Under the pieces are notes generated by a model that saw only the letters and a program-made list of their open reading frames with translations, had not been told where the DNA came from and did not search any database. A stretch of DNA of 64,000 bases. It comes from Priestia abyssalis. GTDB taxonomy: Bacteria > Bacillota > Bacilli > Bacillales > Bacillaceae_H. This document shows, in pieces, positions 52,216 through 61,666 of this stretch. Numbering within the stretch: the stretch's first letter is position 1; the number at the start of each line of letters is the position of its first letter. The position numbers and the translations under genes are program-made. The DNA lies in assembly GCF_002019595.1 (NCBI RefSeq), contig NZ_KV917369.1, positions 2,008,417 through 2,072,416 of the forward strand, written 5' to 3'.

Positions 52216-52947
52216 ATGCAGCTTTTTTACACCGTTCGTCCCGGAGATACATTGTATCAGATGGCAAGAAGATGGGAACTTCCAGTTGAGTCTCTCATTG
52301 CGGCCAACAATTTGAAGCCTCCTTACACAATTCTTGTGGGCCAACAGCTGTCGATTCCACCAGGGGTAAATGTAGTCCGCGTGAAGCCGGGAGATTCAGT
52401 TTTTCAGATTTCTCAAATGTATGGAGTGCCATCATCTGTGATCATTGAAGCGAATCAGCTTCATCCCCCATATGTCATTCAGGTTGGCCAATTGTTGAAA
52501 GTGTCGCCCGGTGTTCCGTATTATATTGTTCAACCGGAAGATACGTTGTTTGAGATTGCCGGAAGATATAACGTGGTAACGGGAGGGAATAATAATTACG
52601 AGCTGATTCGGCAGGTAAACCAACTTCCGTCCTTTAACCTTTTCCCAGGAATGAAGCTCGTGATCCCTTACGCTCCTCCGGGTGATCACGGGCTCATTGC
52701 CTATACATCCGACCACGGCGGGTCTTACGATCTTTGGTTGTATAACCCGCGTAATGGAGGGAATGTGCAGTTAACTAACGGATTGGGCGACTCCTTCTCG
52801 AAACCAATATGGTCGCCTGACAGCAGTAAAATCGCTTTTGCAGGGAAGAATGGAATTATTTATGTCGTTCAAGTGACGACCGGTTCAATAGCTCGTATAG
52901 ATCAGTTGGAGGAAGGGGCAGGACTCTATTCTATTTCTTTTCTATAA
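52216..52947 (+). CDS. triple LysM protein with truncated beta-propeller
   Basis: 243 aa. Three LysM repeats (YTVRPGDTLYQMARRWELPV, VRVKPGDSVFQISQMYGVP, YIVQPEDTLFEIAGRYNVV) bind glycan chains of cell wall or spore cortex. Then one TolB/PD40-like blade begins (IAYTSDHGGSYDLWLYNPRN, PIWSPDSSKIAF) and the protein stops at LYSISFL, where a second blade would follow. No signal peptide, as in several LysM spore proteins. GGAAGTGAT precedes ATG 52,216. Probably C-terminally truncated; the remaining propeller blades are absent downstream. Confidence 0.8.
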   Translation: MQLFYTVRPGDTLYQMARRWELPVESLIAANNLKPPYTILVGQQLSIPPGVNVVRVKPGDSVFQISQMYGVPSSVIIEANQLHPPYVIQVGQLLKVSPGVPYYIVQPEDTLFEIAGRYNVVTGGNNNYELIRQVNQLPSFNLFPGMKLVIPYAPPGDHGLIAYTSDHGGSYDLWLYNPRNGGNVQLTNGLGDSFSKPIWSPDSSKIAFAGKNGIIYVVQVTTGSIARIDQLEEGAGLYSISFL

Positions 52948-53084
52948 TTGAGCAGATTTAAAAGCTGGCCTGTAAATGTGACTGTATTTATTTCTTTTCC
53001 ATGTTCATATATATTTCTGCAGTTTTGTTTTTACTGTTTGAGTTGTCCAAGCTCAAGAAACAGCCGGTTTCGGAAGCTTGATAT

Positions 53085-53133
53085 AAGTGCCTGTCATGAT
53101 TTGAGTTAATGGGATGATGACAGGCACTTTTGA
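53085..53133 (+). terminator. GTGCCTGTC-type repeat terminator
   Basis: AAGTGCCTGTCAT and ATGACAGGCACTT, loop of about 20 bases, then TT. A full copy of the family at position 1. Confidence 0.75.
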
Positions 53134-53214
53134 TGTGTTAAAATAGGATTAAAAGTGTTCGAAACAATGAGAAATGTGATCTTCTATAAAAGACACTGAA
53201 AGGCAGGTGCTATT

Positions 53215-54324
53215 ATGAAGGCAGCCTCACATAATTTAATCACGTTTTTAGAAAGTAATAGTGTTACTTTTTTAGAGTCATGGAGACAACAAGTGATGAT
53301 TTCCTCCAATGATATACATAAAGAGGAAGTAATGAGTAATGGTGTGCAAATGTTGGAATTGATCCGCAAAAACATCGAGAAGCCATTGAGTGAGGAAGAG
53401 ATAAGGAAACTGGCCTATAAAGTTGCGCATGAAAGGGTAGAAGCCAATATAAATATTGGAGAGTTTGTATATAATGTGAATTTGGGACGAAGTGAGATTA
53501 TGAAATGGGTGAATGGTTCGGGTCTTCCCATGGAACAGCTCCAATCCATCATCGAAGATATTAACTTTTTGTTCGATCGGTTTTCTTATCATGCTGTAAC
53601 AAAGTATACAGAGATAAAGGATGAGCAATTACAAGAAAAAATCTCATTTATTGACCAAACCCATAAAGAACGATTAGCCATTTTGGGACAAATGTCTTCT
53701 AGTTTCGTGCACGAGTTCAGAAACCCGCTGACGTCCATTCTTGGTTTTAGCAAGCTTATAAAAAATGAATATCCGGATATTAAATATATGGATATTATCC
53801 TTCAGGAATTAAATCAGTTAAATTATCGGATTACACAGTTTCTTCATGTTTCCAAAAAAGAAGTCAATCTTGGTGAAAAGGACAGTCACTCTTTAGAAGA
53901 ATTGTTTCATGAACTTCTTGAATTCATTTATCCGAGTATGATTGACGGGGATGTCCAAATTTCTTTAAATGTAAAGCCAGATATAAGAATATATGCGAAT
54001 AAAAATGAAATCAGGCAAGTGTTCCTGAACATCATATTAAATTCAATTGATGCTTTGCAGCAAATCAGACATAATAGAGAAATCAACATTGACTGCCAGG
54101 TACTGAGCGAACGAGTCGAAATTAAAATAACGAATAATGGCCCTGCCATTCCGAAAGAAACCATCCACACCATTTTTGAACCGTTTTTTACAACAAAGGA
54201 ATTAGGGACAGGGATTGGGTTATATGTATGTAAAAAGATTATCGAAAAACATCATGGTGAAATCGGATGTACATCAGATAATCGTTTCACCACTTTTTGT
54301 ATCACGCTGCCTTTATTATTATAA
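53215..54324 (+). CDS. soluble sporulation-type histidine kinase
   Basis: 369 aa, no membrane segment. The N-terminal 140 residues (helical; FLESWRQQVMI, NINIGEFVYNVNLGRSEI) fit the HisK_N sensor domain of Bacillus sporulation kinases such as BA2291 of B. anthracis. The kinase core has SSFVHEFRNPLTS with phospho-His 166, N-box NIILNSIDALQ and G2 GTGIGLYVC. No regulator gene is adjacent, which fits a kinase that feeds Spo0F or its reverse. The HisK_N link is from memory of the family layout. Confidence 0.85.
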   Translation: MKAASHNLITFLESNSVTFLESWRQQVMISSNDIHKEEVMSNGVQMLELIRKNIEKPLSEEEIRKLAYKVAHERVEANINIGEFVYNVNLGRSEIMKWVNGSGLPMEQLQSIIEDINFLFDRFSYHAVTKYTEIKDEQLQEKISFIDQTHKERLAILGQMSSSFVHEFRNPLTSILGFSKLIKNEYPDIKYMDIILQELNQLNYRITQFLHVSKKEVNLGEKDSHSLEELFHELLEFIYPSMIDGDVQISLNVKPDIRIYANKNEIRQVFLNIILNSIDALQQIRHNREINIDCQVLSERVEIKITNNGPAIPKETIHTIFEPFFTTKELGTGIGLYVCKKIIEKHHGEIGCTSDNRFTTFCITLPLLL

Positions 54325-54383
54325 GGGGATGTTTCATCCTCCCAGCATAAAGTGTGCTTCCGAGAAATAGGAGTGGTGAAGGG

Positions 54384-54409
54384 GAGGACTGTTTCCGGCA
54401 GTCTTTTTC
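54384..54409 (+). terminator. terminator after soluble kinase gene
   Basis: GGACTG/CAGTCT stem and TTTT. Confidence 0.65.
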
Positions 54410-54961
54410 TTTTTGTGTCCGTCACGTTTTAGGTATATTCGAGCAAATCGCTGACATGAAGTCGAAGTGAACTTTCAACCCAAATCGATATGAAGGTACA
54501 GTGAAATATATGAGTATGTTCCCCCATGTTATTGCCCATTGTGTCCCTATATAATATAATTAGCCTCAAATATATAAAACTACTAGATCTGACATGGGTC
54601 ACCATCAATCGTGTCAAATAATCTTTATGCAGAATGTAATTAGTCTGACAGGACAAGGAAAAAGCGGAAAGCATGTCGAAAAAATAAACTGTGTTTGCAT
54701 GATTATACAAGAGGTTTCTTTTTTCGTTCTCCATCATGACTTTCTGTCTATCTTTCATTTTTTCTGTTAAAATTCAGAAAAGTTAGAATTAAATAAGTGT
54801 TTATCCCCTCTATACAGGTGAATTATCGTTAAAAATAGGAATTTTGGCTTTCGTCTAATAATAGGGTTATGGAAAAAAATGCTGTTTTTATCATTATTTG
54901 CCTAACGGGTATATACATTTAATCTGTCCATGTTTATTTAAAGGGGTTGAAAGAAGGCTGT
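54410..54961. other. upstream region of the signalling operon
   Basis: About 550 bases without a supported gene. GGGTTATGG near 54,865 and GTTTAT near 54,798 weakly recall sigma-B promoter parts, but the spacing is wrong. TATAAT at 54,551 lacks a -35. A minus-strand frame (54,429-54,758) has no ribosome binding site. Confidence 0.3.
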
Positions 54962-57721
54962 ATGAAATTTACAACAAAGCTTTACACAGGGTTAGGCTCC
55001 ATATTAGTTTTAGCCCTTATTTTATTGGTGCTATTAATGAATATGCTCAACCAACAAACAGTGAAAGTGAATCTGGTCGTTAAGGAATTAGCAGAGAGGG
55101 TCAGGATGGCTTCCACCATTCAGTACGAAATGATTAATCTGGACAGAGAATTGAAAGAGCTTACGTCTAACCCTCCCGATGATCTCGCTCAAGCCATTAA
55201 CAACAACATCGAACAATCTAAGTTAAATATTAAGACGGCAGTGGAATCTCTTGAGAAGGCGGATACAAGGGAGAAGTCACAGGAACTCATTCAAAAATTC
55301 AAGACTCTTTACGACATACACGATAATATGTCCCAAGAGATTATAACGCTTCAAAAAACAGGAAAGAATGAAGAATTTGAAAAGCTGTTTTGGTACGATA
55401 TGAAACAAAATCAAGAACGAATTCGGCAAATTGCAGGTTTACTGTATACATTGCAGGACCAGCGGATGAAAGACGAGCTTTATCGAAGCCGTGACACGCA
55501 TAGTCTGGCTGTTAAGATGACTTACACGTATGCCACCATTGCGCTTTTCATTGGGTTAATCATTGCTGTGACACTAATCAGGAACATGACAAGGAATCTT
55601 AATCGGGTAGCTACCGTGATGACGCAGGTTTCCTCAAGTAAGAGCGACCATTTGCCGCGCATTGAAGTCACTTCCAAAGATGAAATCGGTGCTATTGCGG
55701 AAGCTTTTAACGGAATGGCCCACTCTCTCGAAGAACATGCAAAGCAGGAGAAAGAGTTAAAAGAAAAGGCAGAGGAGCATGGCTGGCTGAAGTCCAAAAT
55801 TGCCGAGATTGCCATCATTTCTCCAGGGGTAGAAGATTTACAGACATTGGTTCAATTGCTTATCAAAAAGCTGACGCCAATGGTAGGAGCCCAATACGGC
55901 ATTTTCTACATCAAGGAGGGAGAAGGCAACCAGCGGCGTTTAGAAAAGCTGGCCTCCTATGCTGCGTACCATCATCAAGGCGGATTTGATCGTTTTCGTT
56001 TTGGAGAAGGGCTCGTGGGGCAATGTGCAGCAGACCAGAAACCAATTGTGCTTACTCCAATTCCGGATGATTATTATGTGAAGATTGCTTCTGGGACCGG
56101 CATGGCAACTCCGAACTACATTATTATGCTGCCGGTCATGTTTGAAGAAGAGGTGTTAGGTGTCATTGAATTAGCTTGTTTTGAAGCGTTTACTCCTCTT
56201 CAGGAAATACTGCTTCATGAAGTCATGAGTCATATTGGGATTGCGATTAATAGTATGATCAACCACATGAAGGTGGAAAAGCTGCTGCAAGAATCACAGG
56301 CTTTAACGGAAGAACTGCAAAGTCAATCCGAAGAACTGCAGTTGCAGCAGGAGGAATTAAGAACGGTTAATGAAAAGTTGGAAGAGCAATATGAAAACTC
56401 TGAACAGAAAAAGCGGGAACTAGAAAAACTCAGTTTGACACTTGAGGAAAAAGCGCAGCAGCTCGAACTCAGTTCCCAATACAAATCAGAATTTTTAGCG
56501 AATATGTCCCATGAACTTCGAACGCCGCTCAATAGCCTATTAATTCTCGCCCAAATGCTTGCTGAGAACGGTGAGGGAAATTTGACTCCGAAACAAGTGG
56601 AGTATGTTCGTACGATTTATTCATCCGGCAACGATCTCTTGCACTTGATCAACGACGTGTTAGACTTGGCGAAAGTAGAGTCAGGAAAAATAGACATCGT
56701 TCCGGGAGAAGTGAAACTTTCGAATGTAGAAGGCTTTGTAAAAAGAAACTTTTCCCATCTTGTGCGGCAAAAAGGACTTCAGCTCAACATTCAGCTTGAT
56801 TCTGATTTACCAAAGACTTTCTATACGGATGTACATCGTCTGGAGCAAATTTTAAAAAATTTATTATCCAATGCCCTTAAATTTACGGAAGAGGGAAGTG
56901 TATCCTTATTTGTTCGCAAAGCGGACAAGGAAGAAGTAGATGGACGAGTCTTTGGAGACCAAACGGCACCGGTGCTGGCTTTTTCGGTTGTGGATACCGG
57001 TATTGGGATTTCGCCGGAAAAACAGAAGATGATTTTTGAAGCTTTTAAACAGGCAGATGGCACGACGAGCCGTAAATATGGCGGCACAGGATTAGGTCTT
57101 TCAATCAGCCGGGAGTTGGCTGAACTGCTGGGCGGATTTATTGAGGTTCATAGTGAAGAAGGAGCAGGAAGCTCGTTTATTCTTTATTTACCAAGCTATC
57201 AGTCTAACGGTAAAGTAGAAGTATTATCCTCGAAGTTAGAAGTAGCGGCAGCATACATGGAAGAAAAAAGCTTCTCAGAGGAGCTCGTTGAGGCGGTTCA
57301 ACAGCCGGATGAAGAACGGGGTCTTGAACCTCATGGAAAAGCCTTGCTTAAAGGTAAGAAGGTTCTTCTTGTAGATGATGATATGCGTAATATATTCGCC
57401 TTGACGACAGCGCTTGAGGAATGCGGAATTGAAGTTCTCTTTGCAGAAAATGGCAGGGAAGGGATTGAAGCACTTCAGGGAAATCAGGATATCGACCTTG
57501 TGTTAATGGATATCATGATGCCTGAAATGGATGGACTTGAAGCGATTCAGGCCATTCGAAAGATGACTCCGTTTCAAACGTTGCCTATCATTGCACTGAC
57601 CGCAAAGGCGATGAAACAAAACAAGAAACAATGTTTAGAGGCAGGTGCCTCGGATTATATAAGCAAACCAATCAATTTAGATCAACTATTCTCGCTCATG
57701 CAAGTATGGTTGTATAGATAG
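54962..57721 (+). CDS. hybrid sensor kinase, RsbK-like
   Basis: 919 aa. Membrane helix (LGSILVLALILLVLLMNML), a CHASE3-like extracellular helical bundle (about 30-185), second helix, HAMP, GAF (about 295-435; GAQYGIFYI, GEGLVGQCAADQ), a coiled coil with QSEELQLQQEELRTVNEKL, then HisKA (ANMSHELRTP, His 517), HATPase (GTGLGLSIS) and a C-terminal receiver with Asp 850 (LVLMDIMMPEMDG). The layout equals B. cereus RsbK, which controls sigma-B. The QEEL repeat matches the stretch methylated by RsbM. ATG 54,962 follows AGAAGG. It opens a four-gene operon. Confidence 0.88.
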   Translation: MKFTTKLYTGLGSILVLALILLVLLMNMLNQQTVKVNLVVKELAERVRMASTIQYEMINLDRELKELTSNPPDDLAQAINNNIEQSKLNIKTAVESLEKADTREKSQELIQKFKTLYDIHDNMSQEIITLQKTGKNEEFEKLFWYDMKQNQERIRQIAGLLYTLQDQRMKDELYRSRDTHSLAVKMTYTYATIALFIGLIIAVTLIRNMTRNLNRVATVMTQVSSSKSDHLPRIEVTSKDEIGAIAEAFNGMAHSLEEHAKQEKELKEKAEEHGWLKSKIAEIAIISPGVEDLQTLVQLLIKKLTPMVGAQYGIFYIKEGEGNQRRLEKLASYAAYHHQGGFDRFRFGEGLVGQCAADQKPIVLTPIPDDYYVKIASGTGMATPNYIIMLPVMFEEEVLGVIELACFEAFTPLQEILLHEVMSHIGIAINSMINHMKVEKLLQESQALTEELQSQSEELQLQQEELRTVNEKLEEQYENSEQKKRELEKLSLTLEEKAQQLELSSQYKSEFLANMSHELRTPLNSLLILAQMLAENGEGNLTPKQVEYVRTIYSSGNDLLHLINDVLDLAKVESGKIDIVPGEVKLSNVEGFVKRNFSHLVRQKGLQLNIQLDSDLPKTFYTDVHRLEQILKNLLSNALKFTEEGSVSLFVRKADKEEVDGRVFGDQTAPVLAFSVVDTGIGISPEKQKMIFEAFKQADGTTSRKYGGTGLGLSISRELAELLGGFIEVHSEEGAGSSFILYLPSYQSNGKVEVLSSKLEVAAAYMEEKSFSEELVEAVQQPDEERGLEPHGKALLKGKKVLLVDDDMRNIFALTTALEECGIEVLFAENGREGIEALQGNQDIDLVLMDIMMPEMDGLEAIQAIRKMTPFQTLPIIALTAKAMKQNKKQCLEAGASDYISKPINLDQLFSLMQVWLYR

Positions 57722-58588
57722 GTGGGAAAAGCCATTACAGATTCAGTCGGTATCATAAGAAAAAATGAAGATGCAGAGTTAGAAAAAATTGAAATCGGGT
57801 TATTGCTGGAAGGTATTTACCGATATTACGACCTTGATTTCAGAAACTATGCTTACCCATTTGTTCAACGGAGAATTTGGCATCGCATTCATGCTGAAAA
57901 GTTAAAAAGTATATCCGGCTTACAGGAAAGGGTTTTTCATGATCATGCCATCATGAAAAAACTGTTTGCCGATTTCTCTATTAATGTCACAGAGATGTTT
58001 CGTGATCCCTCCTTTTTTCTATCATTTCGAAACAAAGTCATTCCGCTTGTTAAGGACTATCCGTATATTCGGATTTGGCATGTTGGCTGCGCTTCCGGAG
58101 AAGAAGTCTATTCAATGGCTATTCTTTTACAGGAGGAGGGGCTATACGATAAAGCAAGAATTTATGCAACGGATATTAATCCGGGTATTCTGGAAAAAGC
58201 GAAGCAAGGTGTTTTTCCGCTGGACCGCATGCAATCATATACCAAAAATTATTTTCAGGCTGGCGGGAAAAGGGCTTTTTCTGAGTATTACACGACAAAA
58301 CAGGAAGAAGTCGTCTTTCATCCGTTTTTAAGTGAAAATATCGTGTTTGCCCAGCATAATTTGGCAACCGATCATACATTCAATGAATTTCATATCATCA
58401 TTTGCCGAAATGTCATGATTTACTTCAATAAAAGCTTACAAAATCATGTACACGGGTTGTTATATGAAAGTCTTAGCTTACAGGGGTTTCTTGGGTTAGG
58501 TAAAAGAGAGGGGGTTCGGTTTACAAGTAATGCAGACTACTATGAAGAGTTCGATTCAGACGAAAGGCTATACCGTAAACGCAAATAA
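57722..58588 (+). CDS. CheR-type methyltransferase, RsbM-like
   Basis: 288 aa. N-terminal helical CheR domain, then the AdoMet site IWHVGCASGEEVYSMAIL and IIICRNVMIYFNKSLQ, both invariant in CheR proteins that methylate glutamates on receptors. The GTG start directly abuts the hybrid kinase stop, so the two are translated together. In B. cereus, RsbM is a CheR-type enzyme that methylates and restrains RsbK; this gene is in the matching position. It is not near chemotaxis genes, which supports a kinase, not a chemoreceptor, as substrate. Confidence 0.9.
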   Translation: MGKAITDSVGIIRKNEDAELEKIEIGLLLEGIYRYYDLDFRNYAYPFVQRRIWHRIHAEKLKSISGLQERVFHDHAIMKKLFADFSINVTEMFRDPSFFLSFRNKVIPLVKDYPYIRIWHVGCASGEEVYSMAILLQEEGLYDKARIYATDINPGILEKAKQGVFPLDRMQSYTKNYFQAGGKRAFSEYYTTKQEEVVFHPFLSENIVFAQHNLATDHTFNEFHIIICRNVMIYFNKSLQNHVHGLLYESLSLQGFLGLGKREGVRFTSNADYYEEFDSDERLYRKRK

Positions 58589-60560
58589 TCATATAAAACA
58601 ACAAAAAGTCAATATTTTAATGGTGGATGACCGCCCGGAGAATTTGCTGGCTTTGGAAGCGGTCCTTATGTCTCCCCACTATCATTTGGTCAGTGCGAAT
58701 TCTGGAGAAGAAGCATTGAAATGTGTATTGAAAGAAGATTTTGCTGTCATCTTATTGGATGTGCAAATGCCGGGAATGAACGGTTTTGAAACAGCGAAGC
58801 TTATTAAGGCAAGAGAAAGATCAAAAAATATTCCTATCATTTTTATTACGGCCATCAGTCAGGACATGGAACATGTGCTTCACGGTTACTCGGTGGGGGC
58901 TATCGATTATATATTCAAACCGTTCCATCCAGATACGTTGAAACGGAAAATCGAACAGTTTGTCAAGATTCATCAAAATCATGAGCAGCTACTGACTAAA
59001 AGTGAGCGGGAACGAACGCTTGAGCTTGAAAAAATAAACAGAAAACTAAGCAGGACGACCTTGAATTTGCGTAAGACGGAAGCATTAAACAAGGTCATCA
59101 GCGAAACATTGATGGATACGATTATTACGTTTGATGCAGAGGGCTATATTTTATCTGTTAACCCTGCAGTAGAGCAAATGTTTGGCTATATCCCGCATGA
59201 TTTGCTGGATCAGCATGTGACCGCTTTGCTTCCCGCCGTGGAGGAAGATGGGACAATCACCTCTAAGGGGATGGTGATTGAAACACTTGCTTTGCGTAAA
59301 GACAACAGCTCTTTTCCTGCGGATATCCAAATTGGGGAAGCGACGATTGAGAACCATCAAATCTTTGTTTGTTCCATTCGAGATGTAACAGAACGTAAAC
59401 AGATGGAGAAAGTGCAAAAACAGCAATTCAATCATTTAGAAATGCTGGTGGAAGAACGAACGCTCGAACTTTCGACTGCCAATGCGATGCTTAAAAAGGA
59501 AGTGGAAGAACGAAGAAAAATAGCGGAAAACCTTCTCGTATCCGAGGAACGTTTTCGAAAAGTGTTCGAGTCCAGTCCTTGTTCGCTCGCCATTCGTTCT
59601 GCAAAGGATGGAAGATATATTGATGTCAACTCAAGCTGGCTGAAGCATACGGGTTATCATTATGATGAGGTAAAAGGTGAAGCAGCCGACATCGTCCAGC
59701 TCGTCTCCAATTCTCATCGAGGAAAATCCTATATTCGTATTCTTGAACTTGACAGACCGGTTCGTAATGAGAAAATTCGTTATATAACAAAAGAGGGAGA
59801 AAAGAGGGACGCTTTACTGTCAACGGAATTCATTCATATTCAAGATGAAGCATGTTTCCTTATTGCCATGACCGATATTACGGAACAAGTCCTGTTAGAG
59901 AAGGAGATATCCCGGCTGGACCGTTTGAATTTAATCGGGGAGATGGCAGCTGGAATTGCACATGAAATTCGAAATCCGATGACGACCGTTCGCGGCTTTT
60001 TACAAATGGGGAAGCATAGCGGCAGTGATTTATCGCCTGAGCATATTGATTTAATGATGGAAGAACTTGACAGGGCGAACAGCATTATTAAAGAGTTTTT
60101 GAATTTAGCAAAAAATAAGACAAGCGATAAGACGAAACAGGAGCTTAATGGTATTATCGAAGCGTTATTTCCACTCATTCAAGCAGAAGCCCTCCTTTCG
60201 GATAAACGTGTTTTGCTGGATTTAGGCACATGCCCTGAATTGTGTTTAGATGAAAAAGAAATCCGCCAACTTGTGTTGAACCTTTCTTTAAATGGTCTCG
60301 AGGCTATGTCTTACGGGGGAACCCTTACGATTAAGACATATGCGGAAGAGACAGGGGTTGTGCTGGAGATAGAAGATCAAGGTGGAGGAATTAATCCGGA
60401 TTTACTGGATAAAATTGGAACCCCTTTCTTCACGACAAAAGAGAATGGAACCGGGCTGGGTTTAGCCATTTGCTATAGTGTAGCTGACCGCCACGATGCG
60501 GTCATCAAAGTGAAAACAAATCAGCAAGGAACAGTCTTTTCCATCCATTTCAAATGCTAA
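58530..60560 (+). CDS. REC-PAS-PAS histidine kinase
   Basis: Up to 676 aa. N-terminal receiver with phospho-acceptor Asp 77 (VILLDVQMPGMNG) and FITAIS, two PAS domains (about 190-295 and 340-455), then HisKA (GIAHEIRNPMTT, His 478) and HATPase (DQGGGIN, GTGLGLAIC). It overlaps the methyltransferase gene by 59 bases; ATG 58,530 or 58,542 could be used and neither has a strong ribosome site, so translational coupling is likely. A receiver at the head of a kinase lets it take a signal from the hybrid kinase upstream. The B. cereus locus has an RsbY phosphatase instead. Confidence 0.88.
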   Translation: MQTTMKSSIQTKGYTVNANNHIKQQKVNILMVDDRPENLLALEAVLMSPHYHLVSANSGEEALKCVLKEDFAVILLDVQMPGMNGFETAKLIKARERSKNIPIIFITAISQDMEHVLHGYSVGAIDYIFKPFHPDTLKRKIEQFVKIHQNHEQLLTKSERERTLELEKINRKLSRTTLNLRKTEALNKVISETLMDTIITFDAEGYILSVNPAVEQMFGYIPHDLLDQHVTALLPAVEEDGTITSKGMVIETLALRKDNSSFPADIQIGEATIENHQIFVCSIRDVTERKQMEKVQKQQFNHLEMLVEERTLELSTANAMLKKEVEERRKIAENLLVSEERFRKVFESSPCSLAIRSAKDGRYIDVNSSWLKHTGYHYDEVKGEAADIVQLVSNSHRGKSYIRILELDRPVRNEKIRYITKEGEKRDALLSTEFIHIQDEACFLIAMTDITEQVLLEKEISRLDRLNLIGEMAAGIAHEIRNPMTTVRGFLQMGKHSGSDLSPEHIDLMMEELDRANSIIKEFLNLAKNKTSDKTKQELNGIIEALFPLIQAEALLSDKRVLLDLGTCPELCLDEKEIRQLVLNLSLNGLEAMSYGGTLTIKTYAEETGVVLEIEDQGGGINPDLLDKIGTPFFTTKENGTGLGLAICYSVADRHDAVIKVKTNQQGTVFSIHFKC

Positions 60561-60592
60561 TTCTTTTGGAAATGGGTAAGAGGAGGTGGCCA

Positions 60593-61561
60593 ATGGTGAA
60601 AAAGAACCCGCACTTCCTGCTTATAAGCAGCGGATTGTTTGCACTTATTATATTAATAGGAATTGTCGCTGTATTTCCTAAGGAAGAGGATAAGCCTAAG
60701 GTGGCTGTTGTTTTGAAAACAGGAAGTGCGCAATATTGGAAAATGGTTGAAATAGGAGCAAGAAAAGCGTTTCAGGACTTTGGGATAGACGGGGAAATTA
60801 TAGCCGCTCCTTATAAATACAATGGATACGAACAACAACAGTTAAATATGTTGAAACAGGCTTTGGGCAAAAATCCGGATGCTCTTATTGTCGCACCGAA
60901 TGCATCATCGGCTATACCGATACTGGAGGAATATACGAAAAAGAATATTCCTGTGCTTATGGTCGATACGGACATTGGCTGGAGTAAACAAACGGCTTTT
61001 GTTGGCACAGATAGCTACGTATTGGGGGGGAAATCTGCTGAGCTGCTGATTTCGAGGCTGCAGTCCGGGGACAAGGTCGTCATTTTGGGAGGGAACAAAC
61101 ATGACCCAGTGATGATTGAACGGATAAAGGGTGCCAAAGAGGCGTTCAAAGCAGCCGGCATCGAGGTTTTAGTTGAACAGCATGATATTGGAGGAGTCAA
61201 TTCTTCCCAGTTGGCAATGGAAGTCATTTTAAGAACGACACCTGATATTGACGGAGTATTTGCGAGTAATGATGAAATGGCTTTAGGAGCATTAAAGGTG
61301 ATAGAAGAAAAAGAGATGCAAATTCCCGTTACGGGAACCGATGGTATTATGGATATGCTAGAATTGGTTAAAAAAGGAAAAATGGATGCTGCGATCGCCC
61401 AAAATACGTATGATATGGGATACATAAGTGTTGAACAGGCATTGAAAGCAATAGAGAACAAAACCGTTGAAAAAAAGGTCGACGTCGGTATCGACATTAT
61501 CACGGAAGAGAATGTACAAGAGAGAATGGATTTTTGGGGGAAAATCTTGAACAGACCGTAA
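60593..61561 (+). CDS. membrane-anchored sugar-binding-type receptor (PBP1 fold)
   Basis: 322 aa. An N-terminal membrane helix (HFLLISSGLFALIILIGIVA) without lipobox anchors a periplasmic-binding domain of the ribose/galactose type (VAVVLKTGSAQYWKMVEIGA, ALIVAPNASSAIPILEEY, GVFASNDEMALGALK, VTGTDG). ATG 60,593 sits right after GAGGAGGTGG; the longer frame overlaps the kinase. There is no ABC permease or ATPase gene, so it is probably a sensor input, comparable in role to LuxP or ChvE, for a kinase of this operon. Ligand unknown. Confidence 0.88.
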   Translation: MVKKNPHFLLISSGLFALIILIGIVAVFPKEEDKPKVAVVLKTGSAQYWKMVEIGARKAFQDFGIDGEIIAAPYKYNGYEQQQLNMLKQALGKNPDALIVAPNASSAIPILEEYTKKNIPVLMVDTDIGWSKQTAFVGTDSYVLGGKSAELLISRLQSGDKVVILGGNKHDPVMIERIKGAKEAFKAAGIEVLVEQHDIGGVNSSQLAMEVILRTTPDIDGVFASNDEMALGALKVIEEKEMQIPVTGTDGIMDMLELVKKGKMDAAIAQNTYDMGYISVEQALKAIENKTVEKKVDVGIDIITEENVQERMDFWGKILNRP

Positions 61562-61576
61562 TGGAAATGATATAAG

Positions 61577-61612
61577 AAGTGCCTGCTCCGTTGGTGGTAG
61601 CAGGCACTTTTT
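61577..61612 (+). terminator. terminator of the signalling operon
   Basis: AAGTGCCTGCT/AGCAGGCACTT stem, then TTTATT. A variant of the GTGCCTG family. Confidence 0.8.
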
Positions 61613-61666
61613 ATTCGCTTTAAAATGCTGATGATTAGTATTTGTGACCTGAAAAATGGTTTTTTA

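Noticed and set aside
54429-54758. 109-codon minus-strand ORF in the operon's upstream region
   Set aside because: No ribosome site and low-complexity composition.
60593-61561. ABC sugar importer
   Set aside because: Only the binding-protein component is present, with a membrane anchor and kinase neighbours; no permease or ATPase gene.
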